From: Candidatus Neomarinimicrobiota bacterium
GTDB taxonomy: Bacteria > Fidelibacterota > Fidelibacteria > Fidelibacterales > Fidelibacteraceae
Reading direction: 5' to 3'
Length of the DNA stretch: 64,000 nucleotides
Assembly (NCBI GenBank): GCA_021157965.1
Contig: JAGGVO010000041.1
Location: forward strand, 256,119 to 320,118
A model generated the notes under the pieces. The model saw only the letters and a list, made by a program, of their open reading frames with translations, was not told the origin of the DNA and did not search any database. Position numbers and translations under genes: made by a program. Below, in pieces: positions 53,538 through 60,905 of this stretch (position 1 is the stretch's first letter; every line of letters starts with the position of its first letter).

Positions 53538-54395
53538 ATGAAAATTATAATAATCGGCAAAGACAGCCCTATTCAAAGGCACCTGAAAAATAATGTTGAA
53601 GAAATTCTCCATGAATTGAAACTGACGTGTCAGATAGATATTATTCACACAATGGATGAAATTTTGAAAATTGAAGATAAACAAATTCTTTTGACTCCTG
53701 CGCTTATAGTCGATGATAAAATACTCTGCCAGGGACATATCTGGTCTAAGGAACAGATTCGTGATTTTGTGATCAAATTGTGTCCAAAGACAGAAAATAA
53801 AACGAATAATACATCATCAGATAAATATGCTAAATGGAAGGGCATTCCCAGAGAAAACATTACATGGCATCCTATGATTGATACGGACAAATGTACAGGA
53901 TGCGGGATGTGTGTTACAAGTTGTAGCAGGGATGTGTTTGATTTTGATGTGAATCAAAATATTGCAGTAGTTGCAAGGCCTTTGCAATGCATGGTTGGAT
54001 GTACATCATGTAAAGTATGGTGTTATTATGATGCAATTGAATTTCCAGATACTCGGATCGTCAAAAATTTTATTAAGCGGAACAAAATTTTATTAACTGC
54101 AAAAAAGGATCTTGAAAACAGAATAAAAAAAACAAAAATCTTGAAAGAAAGGGGAAGAATGAAAAAAATAAAAATTCTTGGTGGTGGATGCCCAAAATGT
54201 CACAAACTGGCTCAGCATGCTGAAGAAGCGGCCAAAGAATTAAATCTTGAACATCAAATTGAAAAAATCTCAGACTGGAAGGAATATCAAAAATACGGGG
54301 TAATGATGACACCGGCACTGGTGATTGATGAACAGTTGAAATCCTCCGGCCGGGTTTCTTCCGTTGAGGATATAAAAAAGTATCTTAAAGAATAA
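53538..54395 (+). CDS. Thioredoxin-like / ferredoxin / thioredoxin fusion protein
   Basis: A 285-residue three-part protein. Residues 1-82 are a thioredoxin-like fold that keeps TPALIVDD with the cis-proline but has GKDSPIQ in place of CxxC. Residues 105-165 form a two-cluster ferredoxin: C119, C122, C125, C129 and C151, C155, C158, C162. After a lysine-rich linker, residues 208-285 are a small TM0996/MTH895-type thioredoxin with CPKC (218-221) and TPALVIDE. GAGGG precedes the ATG at 53538; a longer frame to 53502 overlaps acr3. An internal ATG with its own Shine-Dalgarno could yield the last domain alone. Probably carries electrons from reduced ferredoxin to thiols for ArsC or CcdA; this role is inferred. 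Confidence 0.75.
   Translation: MKIIIIGKDSPIQRHLKNNVEEILHELKLTCQIDIIHTMDEILKIEDKQILLTPALIVDDKILCQGHIWSKEQIRDFVIKLCPKTENKTNNTSSDKYAKWKGIPRENITWHPMIDTDKCTGCGMCVTSCSRDVFDFDVNQNIAVVARPLQCMVGCTSCKVWCYYDAIEFPDTRIVKNFIKRNKILLTAKKDLENRIKKTKILKERGRMKKIKILGGGCPKCHKLAQHAEEAAKELNLEHQIEKISDWKEYQKYGVMMTPALVIDEQLKSSGRVSSVEDIKKYLKE
54149..54161 (+). promoter_or_regulatory. Internal ribosome-binding site and start in the fusion gene
   Basis: AAAGGGGAAG directly precedes an in-frame ATG at 54159, codon 208 of the fusion gene. Starting here gives a 78-residue protein, the normal length of free TM0996/MTH895-type thioredoxins. The signal may be a remnant of two once separate genes or may still be used. Confidence 0.5.
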
Positions 54396-54451
54396 TACGT
54401 GCCATTTGTATTTAAAGAATTTTTACTGTTTATTATAAAGGAGGAGAACCG

Positions 54452-54835
54452 ATGAATAAAAAATCCCGCATTTTAATTATAATATCTGTCTGTGTTATTA
54501 TAATAGGAATTATTTTTACGAAAATTTTGGGGACTTCCGGCACGACTGAAGCATCCGTCACAATACAAAATCAAGACAAAGGAATCCCTTCATTCATTGA
54601 TTTAGGTTCTAAAAATTGTATTCCATGTAAAAAGATGGAACCCATACTTGAAGAACTCCGCACTGAATATGCGGGTAGAATGAATGTGATTTTTTATGAT
54701 GTAAATGAATTTCCTGAAAAAGCACAGGAATATCGTATTCGTGTTATCCCTACACAAATTTTACTTGATTCCGAGGGGAAGGAACTCTTCAGACACGAAG
54801 GGTTTCTGGCAAAAAGTAATATTTTCCAAATCTGA
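54452..54835 (+). CDS. Membrane-anchored thioredoxin-family protein
   Basis: A 127-residue protein with an N-terminal membrane helix (about 7-27) and an extracytoplasmic thioredoxin fold. The active site is CIPC (NCIPCKKMEPIL), and the cis-proline is in VIPTQILLD. The C-terminus stops at SNIFQI, somewhat early for the fold's last helix. AAGGAGGAG precedes the ATG. With CcdA immediately downstream, it is probably kept reduced by electrons passed across the membrane. The coding sequence is strikingly AT-rich. Confidence 0.85.
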   Translation: MNKKSRILIIISVCVIIIGIIFTKILGTSGTTEASVTIQNQDKGIPSFIDLGSKNCIPCKKMEPILEELRTEYAGRMNVIFYDVNEFPEKAQEYRIRVIPTQILLDSEGKELFRHEGFLAKSNIFQI

Positions 54836-54892
54836 AGTGACATGGGTTATACATTTTAAACCGGTGTAATAATCAAACTGTTGAAAGGTTTT

Positions 54893-55594
54893 ATGGAAGG
54901 TTTTTTCAATACAATAACAAAGTTACTAAGTGGTTCATCAGGACTCTTTTTGACAATGGTAACTACATTTGTGTGGGGCGTAATGAGTCTTTTATTGAGT
55001 CCATGTCATTTGACGGCTGTACCTTTGGTTGCAGGATATGTTAACGGACAGGAAAAAATTTCGGTTTTTAAAGGATTTCAAATCAGCACCCTCTTTTCTA
55101 TGGGTATGCTTTTAACGATTGTGTTAACAAGTGTCCTGACACTGGCGGCAGTAAGACTGGCGGGAGATACAGGACCTGTAACGACTTATATTTTTGCCTT
55201 TGCGTTTTTGCTGGCAGGACTTCTCTTTCTGGATGTTATTCAGTTCAACGGGTTTAAAGCTAAAATTCCGGATTTTTCAAGGTGGGGACTCTGGGGTGCA
55301 CTGATCCTTGGAATTATGTTTGGTGTAGTTTTAGGGCCATGCACATTTGCTTTTTTGGCTCCCCTTTTTGGCGTGATCTTTAAGATGGGTCCAGAGAAGA
55401 GTGTTTTAGGCACGTCTTTGATTCTTTTATATAGTGCAGGACATGTTACTGTGATTATTATAGCCGGGACCCTTTCCGGGTGGGTCAGTGATTATCTGAA
55501 CTGGAATCAGAAATCCAATACTATTGATAAAGTTCGAAAGGTTTGCGGTGTTTTAATTTTGATTGCCGGTTTTTATACATTGATTATAGCCTGA
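54893..55594 (+). CDS. CcdA/DsbD-type transmembrane thiol transporter
   Basis: A 233-residue membrane protein with about six segments that passes electrons from cytoplasmic thioredoxin to extracytoplasmic thiols. The two conserved cysteines are in SPCHLTAVPLVAGY and GPCTFAFLAPLFG, in matching positions of the two half-repeats. The ATG at 54893 with GAAAGG upstream is preferred over a TTG at 54881. It lies between a tethered thioredoxin and ArsC, so it may also serve arsenate reduction. Confidence 0.88.
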   Translation: MEGFFNTITKLLSGSSGLFLTMVTTFVWGVMSLLLSPCHLTAVPLVAGYVNGQEKISVFKGFQISTLFSMGMLLTIVLTSVLTLAAVRLAGDTGPVTTYIFAFAFLLAGLLFLDVIQFNGFKAKIPDFSRWGLWGALILGIMFGVVLGPCTFAFLAPLFGVIFKMGPEKSVLGTSLILLYSAGHVTVIIIAGTLSGWVSDYLNWNQKSNTIDKVRKVCGVLILIAGFYTLIIA

Positions 55595-55615
55595 AATATT
55601 TCATAGGAGGGGATT

Positions 55616-56059
55616 ATGAATAAGAAAAAATTGCTGGTTTTATGCACAGGCAACTCTTGTCGGAGCCAGATGGCTGAAGGATGGTTCAGATACTTGCGGG
55701 GGAATGAATTTGAAACCTGGTCCGCCGGTATAGAATCCCATGGACTCAATTCTCGGGCTGTAAAAGTGATGGCAGAAGCGGGTGTGGATATTTCCGGATA
55801 CAGATCCAAGCTGACGGACGAGCTCAAGAGTATTGATTTTGATGTTGTGATTACGGTTTGTGATTCTGCACGTGAAAACTGTCCCTACTTTCCGGGAAAT
55901 GTGAAACGCATTCATCAAAGTTTTGACGATCCGCCATATATAACGAAAGGATGGACCGATGAGGAATCTATTCTTGATGTATACCGGCGAGTACGGGATG
56001 AAATAAGAAAATTTGTTGAAACCTTTAATCTTAAAAAATCTAAACATCTTTACGTTTAA
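55616..56059 (+). CDS. arsC: Arsenate reductase, thioredoxin-coupled (LMW-phosphatase type)
   Basis: Reduces arsenate to arsenite in the cytoplasm. The 147-residue protein has the anion loop CTGNSCRS with catalytic C10, and the redox pair in CDSARENCPYFPG, which relays the disulfide to thioredoxin. HQSFDDPP matches the family's WSFDDP. AGGAGGGG precedes the ATG. Arsenite produced here would be removed by the ACR3 exporter encoded upstream. Confidence 0.94.
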   Translation: MNKKKLLVLCTGNSCRSQMAEGWFRYLRGNEFETWSAGIESHGLNSRAVKVMAEAGVDISGYRSKLTDELKSIDFDVVITVCDSARENCPYFPGNVKRIHQSFDDPPYITKGWTDEESILDVYRRVRDEIRKFVETFNLKKSKHLYV

Positions 56060-56132
56060 ACATTTGGACATCAAAGAGCTTGAATTTTAAATCTTTAATA
56101 ATTAATATAATCATTATGTAAGTGGAGGATCT

Positions 56133-57584
56133 ATGGCTGATCAATCGCAAATCATCCTTGTAATGGTTGTTTATTTGTCTTTTTTAATTGGTTGGGGAAT
56201 CTGGCAGGGGCGTAAGGTCAAATCTCAGAAGGATTATGCTATTGCAGGCCGCAATCTGTCAGGATGGGTTGCAGCTTTGAGTGAAAGAGCAACTGGAGAA
56301 TCCTCCTGGGCTCTGTTGGGACTTCCGGGCTTTGCTTATGCGGCAGGACTTACCAGTGTCTGGACGGCTGTTGGATGTGTTACAGGTATTATTGTAGCCT
56401 GGTGGCTGATTGCATTCCGTTTGCAGGAAGAGGCGAAAAAATATGATGTAAATAGTTTTACTGAGTTTATTGCCAGGCGACATGGAGCAATGGAAAAGCC
56501 GATTCGTATAGTGAGCAGCTTTATGATTGTTTTTTTCTTTTTCTTTTATGTAGGAGCTCAATTTCTGGGTGGCGGGAAAACCCTGAATGCCATGTTTGGT
56601 ATGGATCCGGCGCTGGGTATGCTCTTAACAGCCTGTATTATTGTTCCATATACCGTCTATGGCGGTTTTCGTTCAGTTGTTTATACGGATGTTATCCAGG
56701 CAATTGTCATGATTGTAACCCTTATATTGGGACCTCTTGCAGGATTACTCTATCTGAAAAATCATCCTGGCCTTTTTGCCGGAAGTTTACCGGAAGCACT
56801 CCGATTGGCCGGAAGTTCATACAGTTCAATAACAGGTGGTGTTTCTGGTTTTACTGCCGGTATTGCCATCATGGGTGGTTTTTCGTGGTTTTTTGGATAT
56901 TTGGGCGGCCAACCCCAATTGAGCATGCGATTTATGGCCATCAAGGATAAAAAACAGGCGATTAAAGCCAGGAATGTGGGTGTTATCTGGACCGTGTTTG
57001 CATATTTAGGCGCCTTATGTATCGGCTGGATTGGCATTGCTATTTTTGGTCCACAGGGACTCTCAGATCCGGAAACAGTCATGCCAAAAGTGATGCTCAC
57101 AGTTTTCCCACCGGCTTTTGCGGCCATCCTGATTACAGGTGCTATTGCTGCAATGATTTCCACTGCAGATTCGTTGCTCATTTTATCTGCAACAGAACTT
57201 TCCCAAAACATTCTGAAACAACAATCAAGGAAATCATTAGGTTATGCCAGATGTATAACAGCCATATTGGCTGTTGTTGCGCTTCTTTTAGCCTACATTA
57301 CTCCGTCAAATCTTATTTATACACTTGTGGGATATGTCTGGGCCGGTATTGGTGGGACTTTTTCAGTCATCATTTTATTGACCCTTTTTTGGAAACGTTT
57401 TCATGGGATGGCCGTTGTTATAACGATTATCAGCGGCATGCTTTTTACAATTATCTGGATTAGTTCGGGAATGGAAAGCCGAATCACAGCCCGCTTTTTG
57501 ACCTTTATCGTAGCATTGATTGTGGCAGTGGTCTCTACCCTTGTGTTAAATCGAAAGAAACGGCATGAGATCACAGCAGTATGA
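56133..57584 (+). CDS. Sodium:solute symporter, PutP-like
   Basis: A 483-residue SSS-family transporter with about 13 membrane segments, close in style to sodium/proline symporters: DYAIAGRNLSGWVAALSERATGESSWALLGLPGFAY, VYGGFRSVVYTDVIQAIVM, GGQPQLSMRFMAIKD and AAMISTADSLLILSATELSQN. GGAGG precedes the ATG. It follows arsC by 73 bases. Whether it belongs to the arsenic unit is unclear; it could be a passenger in the same AT-rich segment. Confidence 0.88.
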   Translation: MADQSQIILVMVVYLSFLIGWGIWQGRKVKSQKDYAIAGRNLSGWVAALSERATGESSWALLGLPGFAYAAGLTSVWTAVGCVTGIIVAWWLIAFRLQEEAKKYDVNSFTEFIARRHGAMEKPIRIVSSFMIVFFFFFYVGAQFLGGGKTLNAMFGMDPALGMLLTACIIVPYTVYGGFRSVVYTDVIQAIVMIVTLILGPLAGLLYLKNHPGLFAGSLPEALRLAGSSYSSITGGVSGFTAGIAIMGGFSWFFGYLGGQPQLSMRFMAIKDKKQAIKARNVGVIWTVFAYLGALCIGWIGIAIFGPQGLSDPETVMPKVMLTVFPPAFAAILITGAIAAMISTADSLLILSATELSQNILKQQSRKSLGYARCITAILAVVALLLAYITPSNLIYTLVGYVWAGIGGTFSVIILLTLFWKRFHGMAVVITIISGMLFTIIWISSGMESRITARFLTFIVALIVAVVSTLVLNRKKRHEITAV

Positions 57585-57823
57585 TGGAAAGAATAAGTTA
57601 GATGGGAGATATCGCACTACTAATATATAAAATATAGCATAATCTTGCTTTTAATCTGGCGAAGGTCTATTTTATCCCCGGGGGCACATAAACATAAGTT
57701 TTTCACTATATAGAAGCTCTAAAAAATATTATTTCTTCTTAACATTGTTCTACCCAACCTCTTAACATCTATGCGTCTTAAACATCTAAACGTAGAAAAC
57801 CGGTATTACCGGTTTTCATGTTG
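57585..57823. other. AT-rich gap between symporter and tRNA-Ser
   Basis: No gene seen. It holds two adjoining copies of a short TTAA-ACATCT-N3-CGT-like motif (about 57762-57793), which resembles the segment at 56041-56065 at the end of arsC. A hairpin (57795-57817) lies next to the tRNA 3' end. Confidence 0.4.
57795..57817 (-). terminator. Hairpin after tRNA-Ser, possible terminator
   Basis: Arms GAAAACCGGT and ACCGGTTTTC pair over 10 bp with a 3-base loop, 7 bases past the tRNA-Ser 3' end. The only T run on the minus strand is inside the arm (GGTTTTC), followed by TACGTTTAG, so termination would be weak. Confidence 0.4.
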
Positions 57824-57912
57824 CGGAAGAGCCGGGATTTGAACCCGGGGTACGGTTTTGCCGTACACACGATTTCCAATCGTGCACCTTAAGCCAACTC
57901 GGTCACCCTTCC
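57824..57912 (-). tRNA. tRNA-Ser (anticodon GGA)
   Basis: An 89-nt cloverleaf with the long variable arm of serine tRNAs. The acceptor arms GGAAGGG and CTCTTCC pair over 7 bp with one G-T, and the discriminator is G. The anticodon stem CACGA/TCGTG carries the loop TTGGAAA with GGA. The variable arm is GTACGGC-AAAA-CCGTAC, and the T arm CCGGG-TTCAAAT-CCCGG. CCA is not encoded. A TTGACT lies upstream at about -35 but the -10 box is poor. The 3' end faces the arsenic cluster. Confidence 0.95.
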
Positions 57913-57991
57913 CAAAAAACCTACTAAATTAAAACTTTCAACAGTCAATGAAAACAAATAAAAAGACACTCAAAGATATTTGAAAAAGATG

Positions 57992-58264
57992 CTATTTCAG
58001 ACTGAATTCGGATTCGAAGGAACGGACTTTTTGTAAGGTGAGGTGAATTTCGAATTCATCGGATGAAAGGATATACTCTTTGACACGTTTTTTTATATTT
58101 GCATCAAGTCCCGTTTCTGTAATCTTTTCATGAAGGGCTTCATATAGAACAATCATTTTTTTTGAATGGGTACAATAATATGCGTAATGACCGGAAACAT
58201 GTCCGATAAAATGTTGAATTCCGGCTCCACAGAAGGGGCAATTTGGTAAAATAGGTGATGTCAT
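57992..58264 (-). CDS. Small hypothetical protein with partial zinc-ribbon motif
   Basis: A 90-residue protein. CPFC (C9, C12) and YYCTH (C31, H33) could form a zinc site; the rest is helical and charged (ALHEKITETGLDANIKKRVKEYI). No family recognised. No Shine-Dalgarno precedes the ATG at 58264. It is transcribed away from trpR across a 370-base region and toward tRNA-Ser. Confidence 0.5.
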   Translation of the reverse strand: MTSPILPNCPFCGAGIQHFIGHVSGHYAYYCTHSKKMIVLYEALHEKITETGLDANIKKRVKEYILSSDEFEIHLTLQKVRSFESEFSLK

Positions 58265-58341
58265 AATGTTGACAAAATGTAAACAGGCAGAGTGATTTTT
58301 GCAAGATATACTTGAAATTCCAATTGTTTATCGCAATATAT

Positions 58342-58364
58342 TATTAATGGTAAAGTAATTAATA
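58342..58364. promoter_or_regulatory. Inverted repeat upstream of the small hypothetical gene
   Basis: TATTAAT and ATTAATA separated by 9 bases, in the divergent region 78 bases before the 58264 start. AT-rich arms reduce its significance; it could be an operator for either divergent gene. Confidence 0.25.
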
Positions 58365-58578
58365 CACATGTTAAGTGACATTGTTTTATTTGGAACTCCG
58401 ATTATAGTTGTTTTTCAAGATTACAATACAACATATCTTCAGAATAGGTTCAAAATAATTTTTTTGTTTAATATGAATATCACCGGGCCGGAAAGGCATT
58501 GAACTGACGATGGCATGATAGGGTATGGAATCAGTGCCCCGGTATCCGTTATAAAGTTTAAAAATAAGAAAAAAACAG

Positions 58579-58624
58579 TTTACAACCGGAATGAAATTTC
58601 GTATGTTTCTATAAATAGAAACAT
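58579..58624 (+). promoter_or_regulatory. trpR-trpB promoter and candidate TrpR operator
   Basis: Arms ATGTTTCTAT and ATAGAAACAT, 10 bp each, flank a central AA (58603-58624), ending 10 bases before the trpR start. TTTACA (58579-58584) and TATGTT (58602-58607) at 17-base spacing make a candidate promoter whose -10 box lies under the palindrome. Position fits autorepression by TrpR. The arms do not contain the CTAG core of the E. coli operator. Confidence 0.5.
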
Positions 58625-58634
58625 GGAGACAGAT

Positions 58635-58925
58635 ATGCAATCACCTGTTGAATTTGCCAATGTTCTTGCCGGAATCACGGACCCCGTCCTCATGCGGAAA
58701 TTCATCCGGGAGATTCTGACACCGAAGGAAATCGATGATTTTGCTCTTCGATGGCAACTTGTCAAGGAACTGTACAGGGGTGATACGCAACGGACTATCG
58801 CCACCAGGCACCATATAAGTCTGTGCAAAATCACACGGGGATCAAAAATCCTCAAAAAGAAAAATTCAGTAACACGAAGCATCCTTGACAATTTGATGCA
58901 CAACGAAGAGGAAAAAAAAACATGA
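58635..58925 (+). CDS. trpR: Trp operon repressor TrpR
   Basis: A tryptophan-dependent repressor of 96 residues. [24 protein letters not shown] matches the TrpR core, and the helix-turn-helix [14 protein letters not shown] keeps the ITRGS seen in enterobacterial TrpR, which separates it from the YerC-type relatives. The ATG at 58635 is chosen for the GGAG six bases upstream; ATG 58623 lies within the palindrome. Its stop overlaps the trpB start as ATGA, so repressor and TrpB are made from one transcript. Confidence 0.88.
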   Translation: MQSPVEFANVLAGITDPVLMRKFIREILTPKEIDDFALRWQLVKELYRGDTQRTIATRHHISLCKITRGSKILKKKNSVTRSILDNLMHNEEEKKT

Positions 58926-60133
58926 GCAGATCATTTTCACAATTACCGGATACACGAGGCTACTTTGGGGAATACGGCGGTTCCTATGTTCCCCCCCAGC
59001 TTGAATCCATTTTACAGGAAATTACGGATGCCTATGAAAAAATCCGTGAAGACGAGTCTTTTCATCAGGAACTGGCGCATCTGTACAAGCATTATGTAGG
59101 CAGGCCCAGTCCCATTTTCCATGCGAAAACCCTTTCTGAAAAGTACGGGGGTGCCCAGATTTATTTCAAACGGGAAGATTTGAACCACACCGGTGCTCAT
59201 AAAATCAATCATTGTCTTGGAGAGGTTCTTCTGGCGAAGAGAATGGGCAAGAAAAAGGTCATCGCAGAAACGGGTGCAGGGCAGCATGGTGTAGCCCTGG
59301 CGACTGCCGCGGCGTTGCTTGATATGCCCTGTGATGTGTACATGGGCGATATTGATATGGAAAAAGAACACCCCAATGTAACGCGGATGAAAATTCTGGG
59401 AACGAGGGTTGTGCCGGTCACCCGGGGAACCCGAACCCTGAAAGATGCCGTGGATGCTGCATTTGAAGCCTATCTTGAGGATCCGGACAATATTTTTTAC
59501 GCCATCGGGTCTGTGGTGGGGCCCCATCCCTTTCCCATGATGGTCCGTGATTTTCAAAGCGTGGTTGGACGGGAAGCACGCGGTCAGTTTCTGGAAATGA
59601 CAGGAAAACTTCCGGACGACCTTATTGCCTGTGTAGGCGGCGGTTCCAATGCCATGGGACTCTTTAATGCTTTTCTGGAAGATAAAGGGGTGGGTATGTA
59701 TGGTGTGGAACCTTCAGGCCTGAGCCTTAATGAAGGAGAACATGCCGCGACTCTCACACTGGGTAAACCGGGCGTGATGCACGGTTTTAAATCCTACATA
59801 CTTCAGGATGAGAAAGGCAATCCCCTGAGAGTATACTCCGTTGCCAGTGGTCTTGATTATCCCTCTGTTGGTCCACAGCATAGTTTCCTGAAGGATATAA
59901 AACGGGTTGAATACGTTACGGTGAATGATAAAGAGGCAATTGATGCTTTCTTTGAGCTTTCCCGGGTTGAGGGACTCATTCCCGCCCTTGAAAGCGCCCA
60001 TGCCGTGGCTTTTGCCATGAAACTGGCTTCAACACTCCCCAAAACGGCAAAGTTGCTTGTGAATCTTTCCGGACGGGGAGATAAGGATATAGAATTTGTC
60101 GTTAATAAATACGGCAAAGATTATGGTTTATAA
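58922..60133 (+). CDS. trpB: Tryptophan synthase beta chain
   Basis: PLP enzyme condensing indole and serine to tryptophan, 403 residues. Conserved parts are [13 protein letters not shown], the PLP lysine in [28 protein letters not shown] (phosphate grip), [11 protein letters not shown] and NLSGRGDKD. The residue after HKIN is His, where Asn is usual. trpA and the other trp genes are absent from the window, and a terminator follows, so trpR-trpB is a complete two-gene operon. It could scavenge indole or work with an alpha subunit encoded elsewhere. Confidence 0.95.
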   Translation: MSRSFSQLPDTRGYFGEYGGSYVPPQLESILQEITDAYEKIREDESFHQELAHLYKHYVGRPSPIFHAKTLSEKYGGAQIYFKREDLNHTGAHKINHCLGEVLLAKRMGKKKVIAETGAGQHGVALATAAALLDMPCDVYMGDIDMEKEHPNVTRMKILGTRVVPVTRGTRTLKDAVDAAFEAYLEDPDNIFYAIGSVVGPHPFPMMVRDFQSVVGREARGQFLEMTGKLPDDLIACVGGGSNAMGLFNAFLEDKGVGMYGVEPSGLSLNEGEHAATLTLGKPGVMHGFKSYILQDEKGNPLRVYSVASGLDYPSVGPQHSFLKDIKRVEYVTVNDKEAIDAFFELSRVEGLIPALESAHAVAFAMKLASTLPKTAKLLVNLSGRGDKDIEFVVNKYGKDYGL

Positions 60134-60167
60134 ATAAACCCCGACCAACGATGTATCCAACCTTCCA

Positions 60168-60197
60168 AAAAAACGGGAAGATTTCTTCCCGTTTTTT
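60168..60197. terminator. Bidirectional rho-independent terminator
   Basis: AAAAAACGGGAAG and CTTCCCGTTTTTT form a 13-bp hairpin with a 4-base loop and T runs on both strands. It separates trpB from the convergent HAD phosphatase gene. Confidence 0.88.
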
Positions 60198-60224
60198 ATT
60201 GTTCAGGCATTATTTTTCATGGGT

Positions 60225-60905
60225 TTATTCAAACAAACAGCGGGAGCCGGTTAATCCTTCATAGTTTTCTATGAGAATATCCGGCAAGCCCTGCAGTAAC
60301 TCATCTTTATCACGGATATGGCTGACGGCGACGGATCGATATCCCCAGTGATGGGCACTGTGAATATCATGAAGGGTGTCTCCCACTACAACGATATTTC
60401 CGGGGTGATATGATTTTCCATAGAATTTCGACGCTTTTTCAACCGCCTGCTTCAAAAGTTCAGGCCGGTCTTCCGAATCGTCTCCGAATCCACCCGTTTC
60501 AAAATAATGTTCCAGCCCAAAGCGGGAGAGTTTTACGTATGCCGTTTCTTTAAAATTTCCCGTTACAAGTCCCAGATTGATGTTGGCTTCCTCCCGTAAT
60601 TTGTCAAGATATTCTCTGACTCCGGGAATTAAATAACCGTCGTCAGAGCGGGGAAAGAGTTCTTTCATAAGGCGGATAAAGTGTTCCTTGATGTGATGAT
60701 ATTCACCGTCTGCCGGTGTTGTCAGATGTTGCCGGAGCATTTCTCGGATAATGTATGTGTCCGTTCGTCCAAAGAAAATGTTTTTCGGAAACTCAACAGT
60801 TTTCCCGATAACCGTTCCGATGGATTCGGCAAAAACGGCCGAAGGGGTTTTTCCGGCGTGAATCAACGTTCCGTCGATATCAAACAAGATAAGCTTATGT
60901 GTCAA
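60225..60905 (-). CDS. HAD-family phosphatase, phosphoglycolate-phosphatase-like
   Basis: A 226-residue HAD hydrolase with a helical cap. Motif I is FDIDGTLIHAG, motif II VTGN (GLVTGNFKET), and motif IV VVGDTLHDIHSAHHWG with the metal aspartates; the motif III lysine is in the region before it. This layout is shared by phosphoglycolate phosphatases and similar small-molecule phosphatases; the substrate cannot be assigned. Its start lies inside the last 11 bases of the DJ-1-like gene, so the two are co-transcribed. Confidence 0.88.
   Translation of the reverse strand: MTHKLILFDIDGTLIHAGKTPSAVFAESIGTVIGKTVEFPKNIFFGRTDTYIIREMLRQHLTTPADGEYHHIKEHFIRLMKELFPRSDDGYLIPGVREYLDKLREEANINLGLVTGNFKETAYVKLSRFGLEHYFETGGFGDDSEDRPELLKQAVEKASKFYGKSYHPGNIVVVGDTLHDIHSAHHWGYRSVAVSHIRDKDELLQGLPDILIENYEGLTGSRCLFE

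Larger units (their letters stand above)
58265..58634. other. 370-base regulatory gap before trpR
   Basis: AT-rich, without a convincing gene. An open frame on the plus strand from 58515 runs into trpR but has no family similarity before residue 41 and is not taken as coding. The region holds two palindromes (58342-58364 and 58603-58624) and a candidate promoter directly before trpR. Confidence 0.5.

Noticed and set aside
58515-58634. N-terminal extension of trpR by 40 codons
   Set aside because: It covers the promoter and palindrome region, has no family similarity, and the ATG at 58635 has a proper Shine-Dalgarno.
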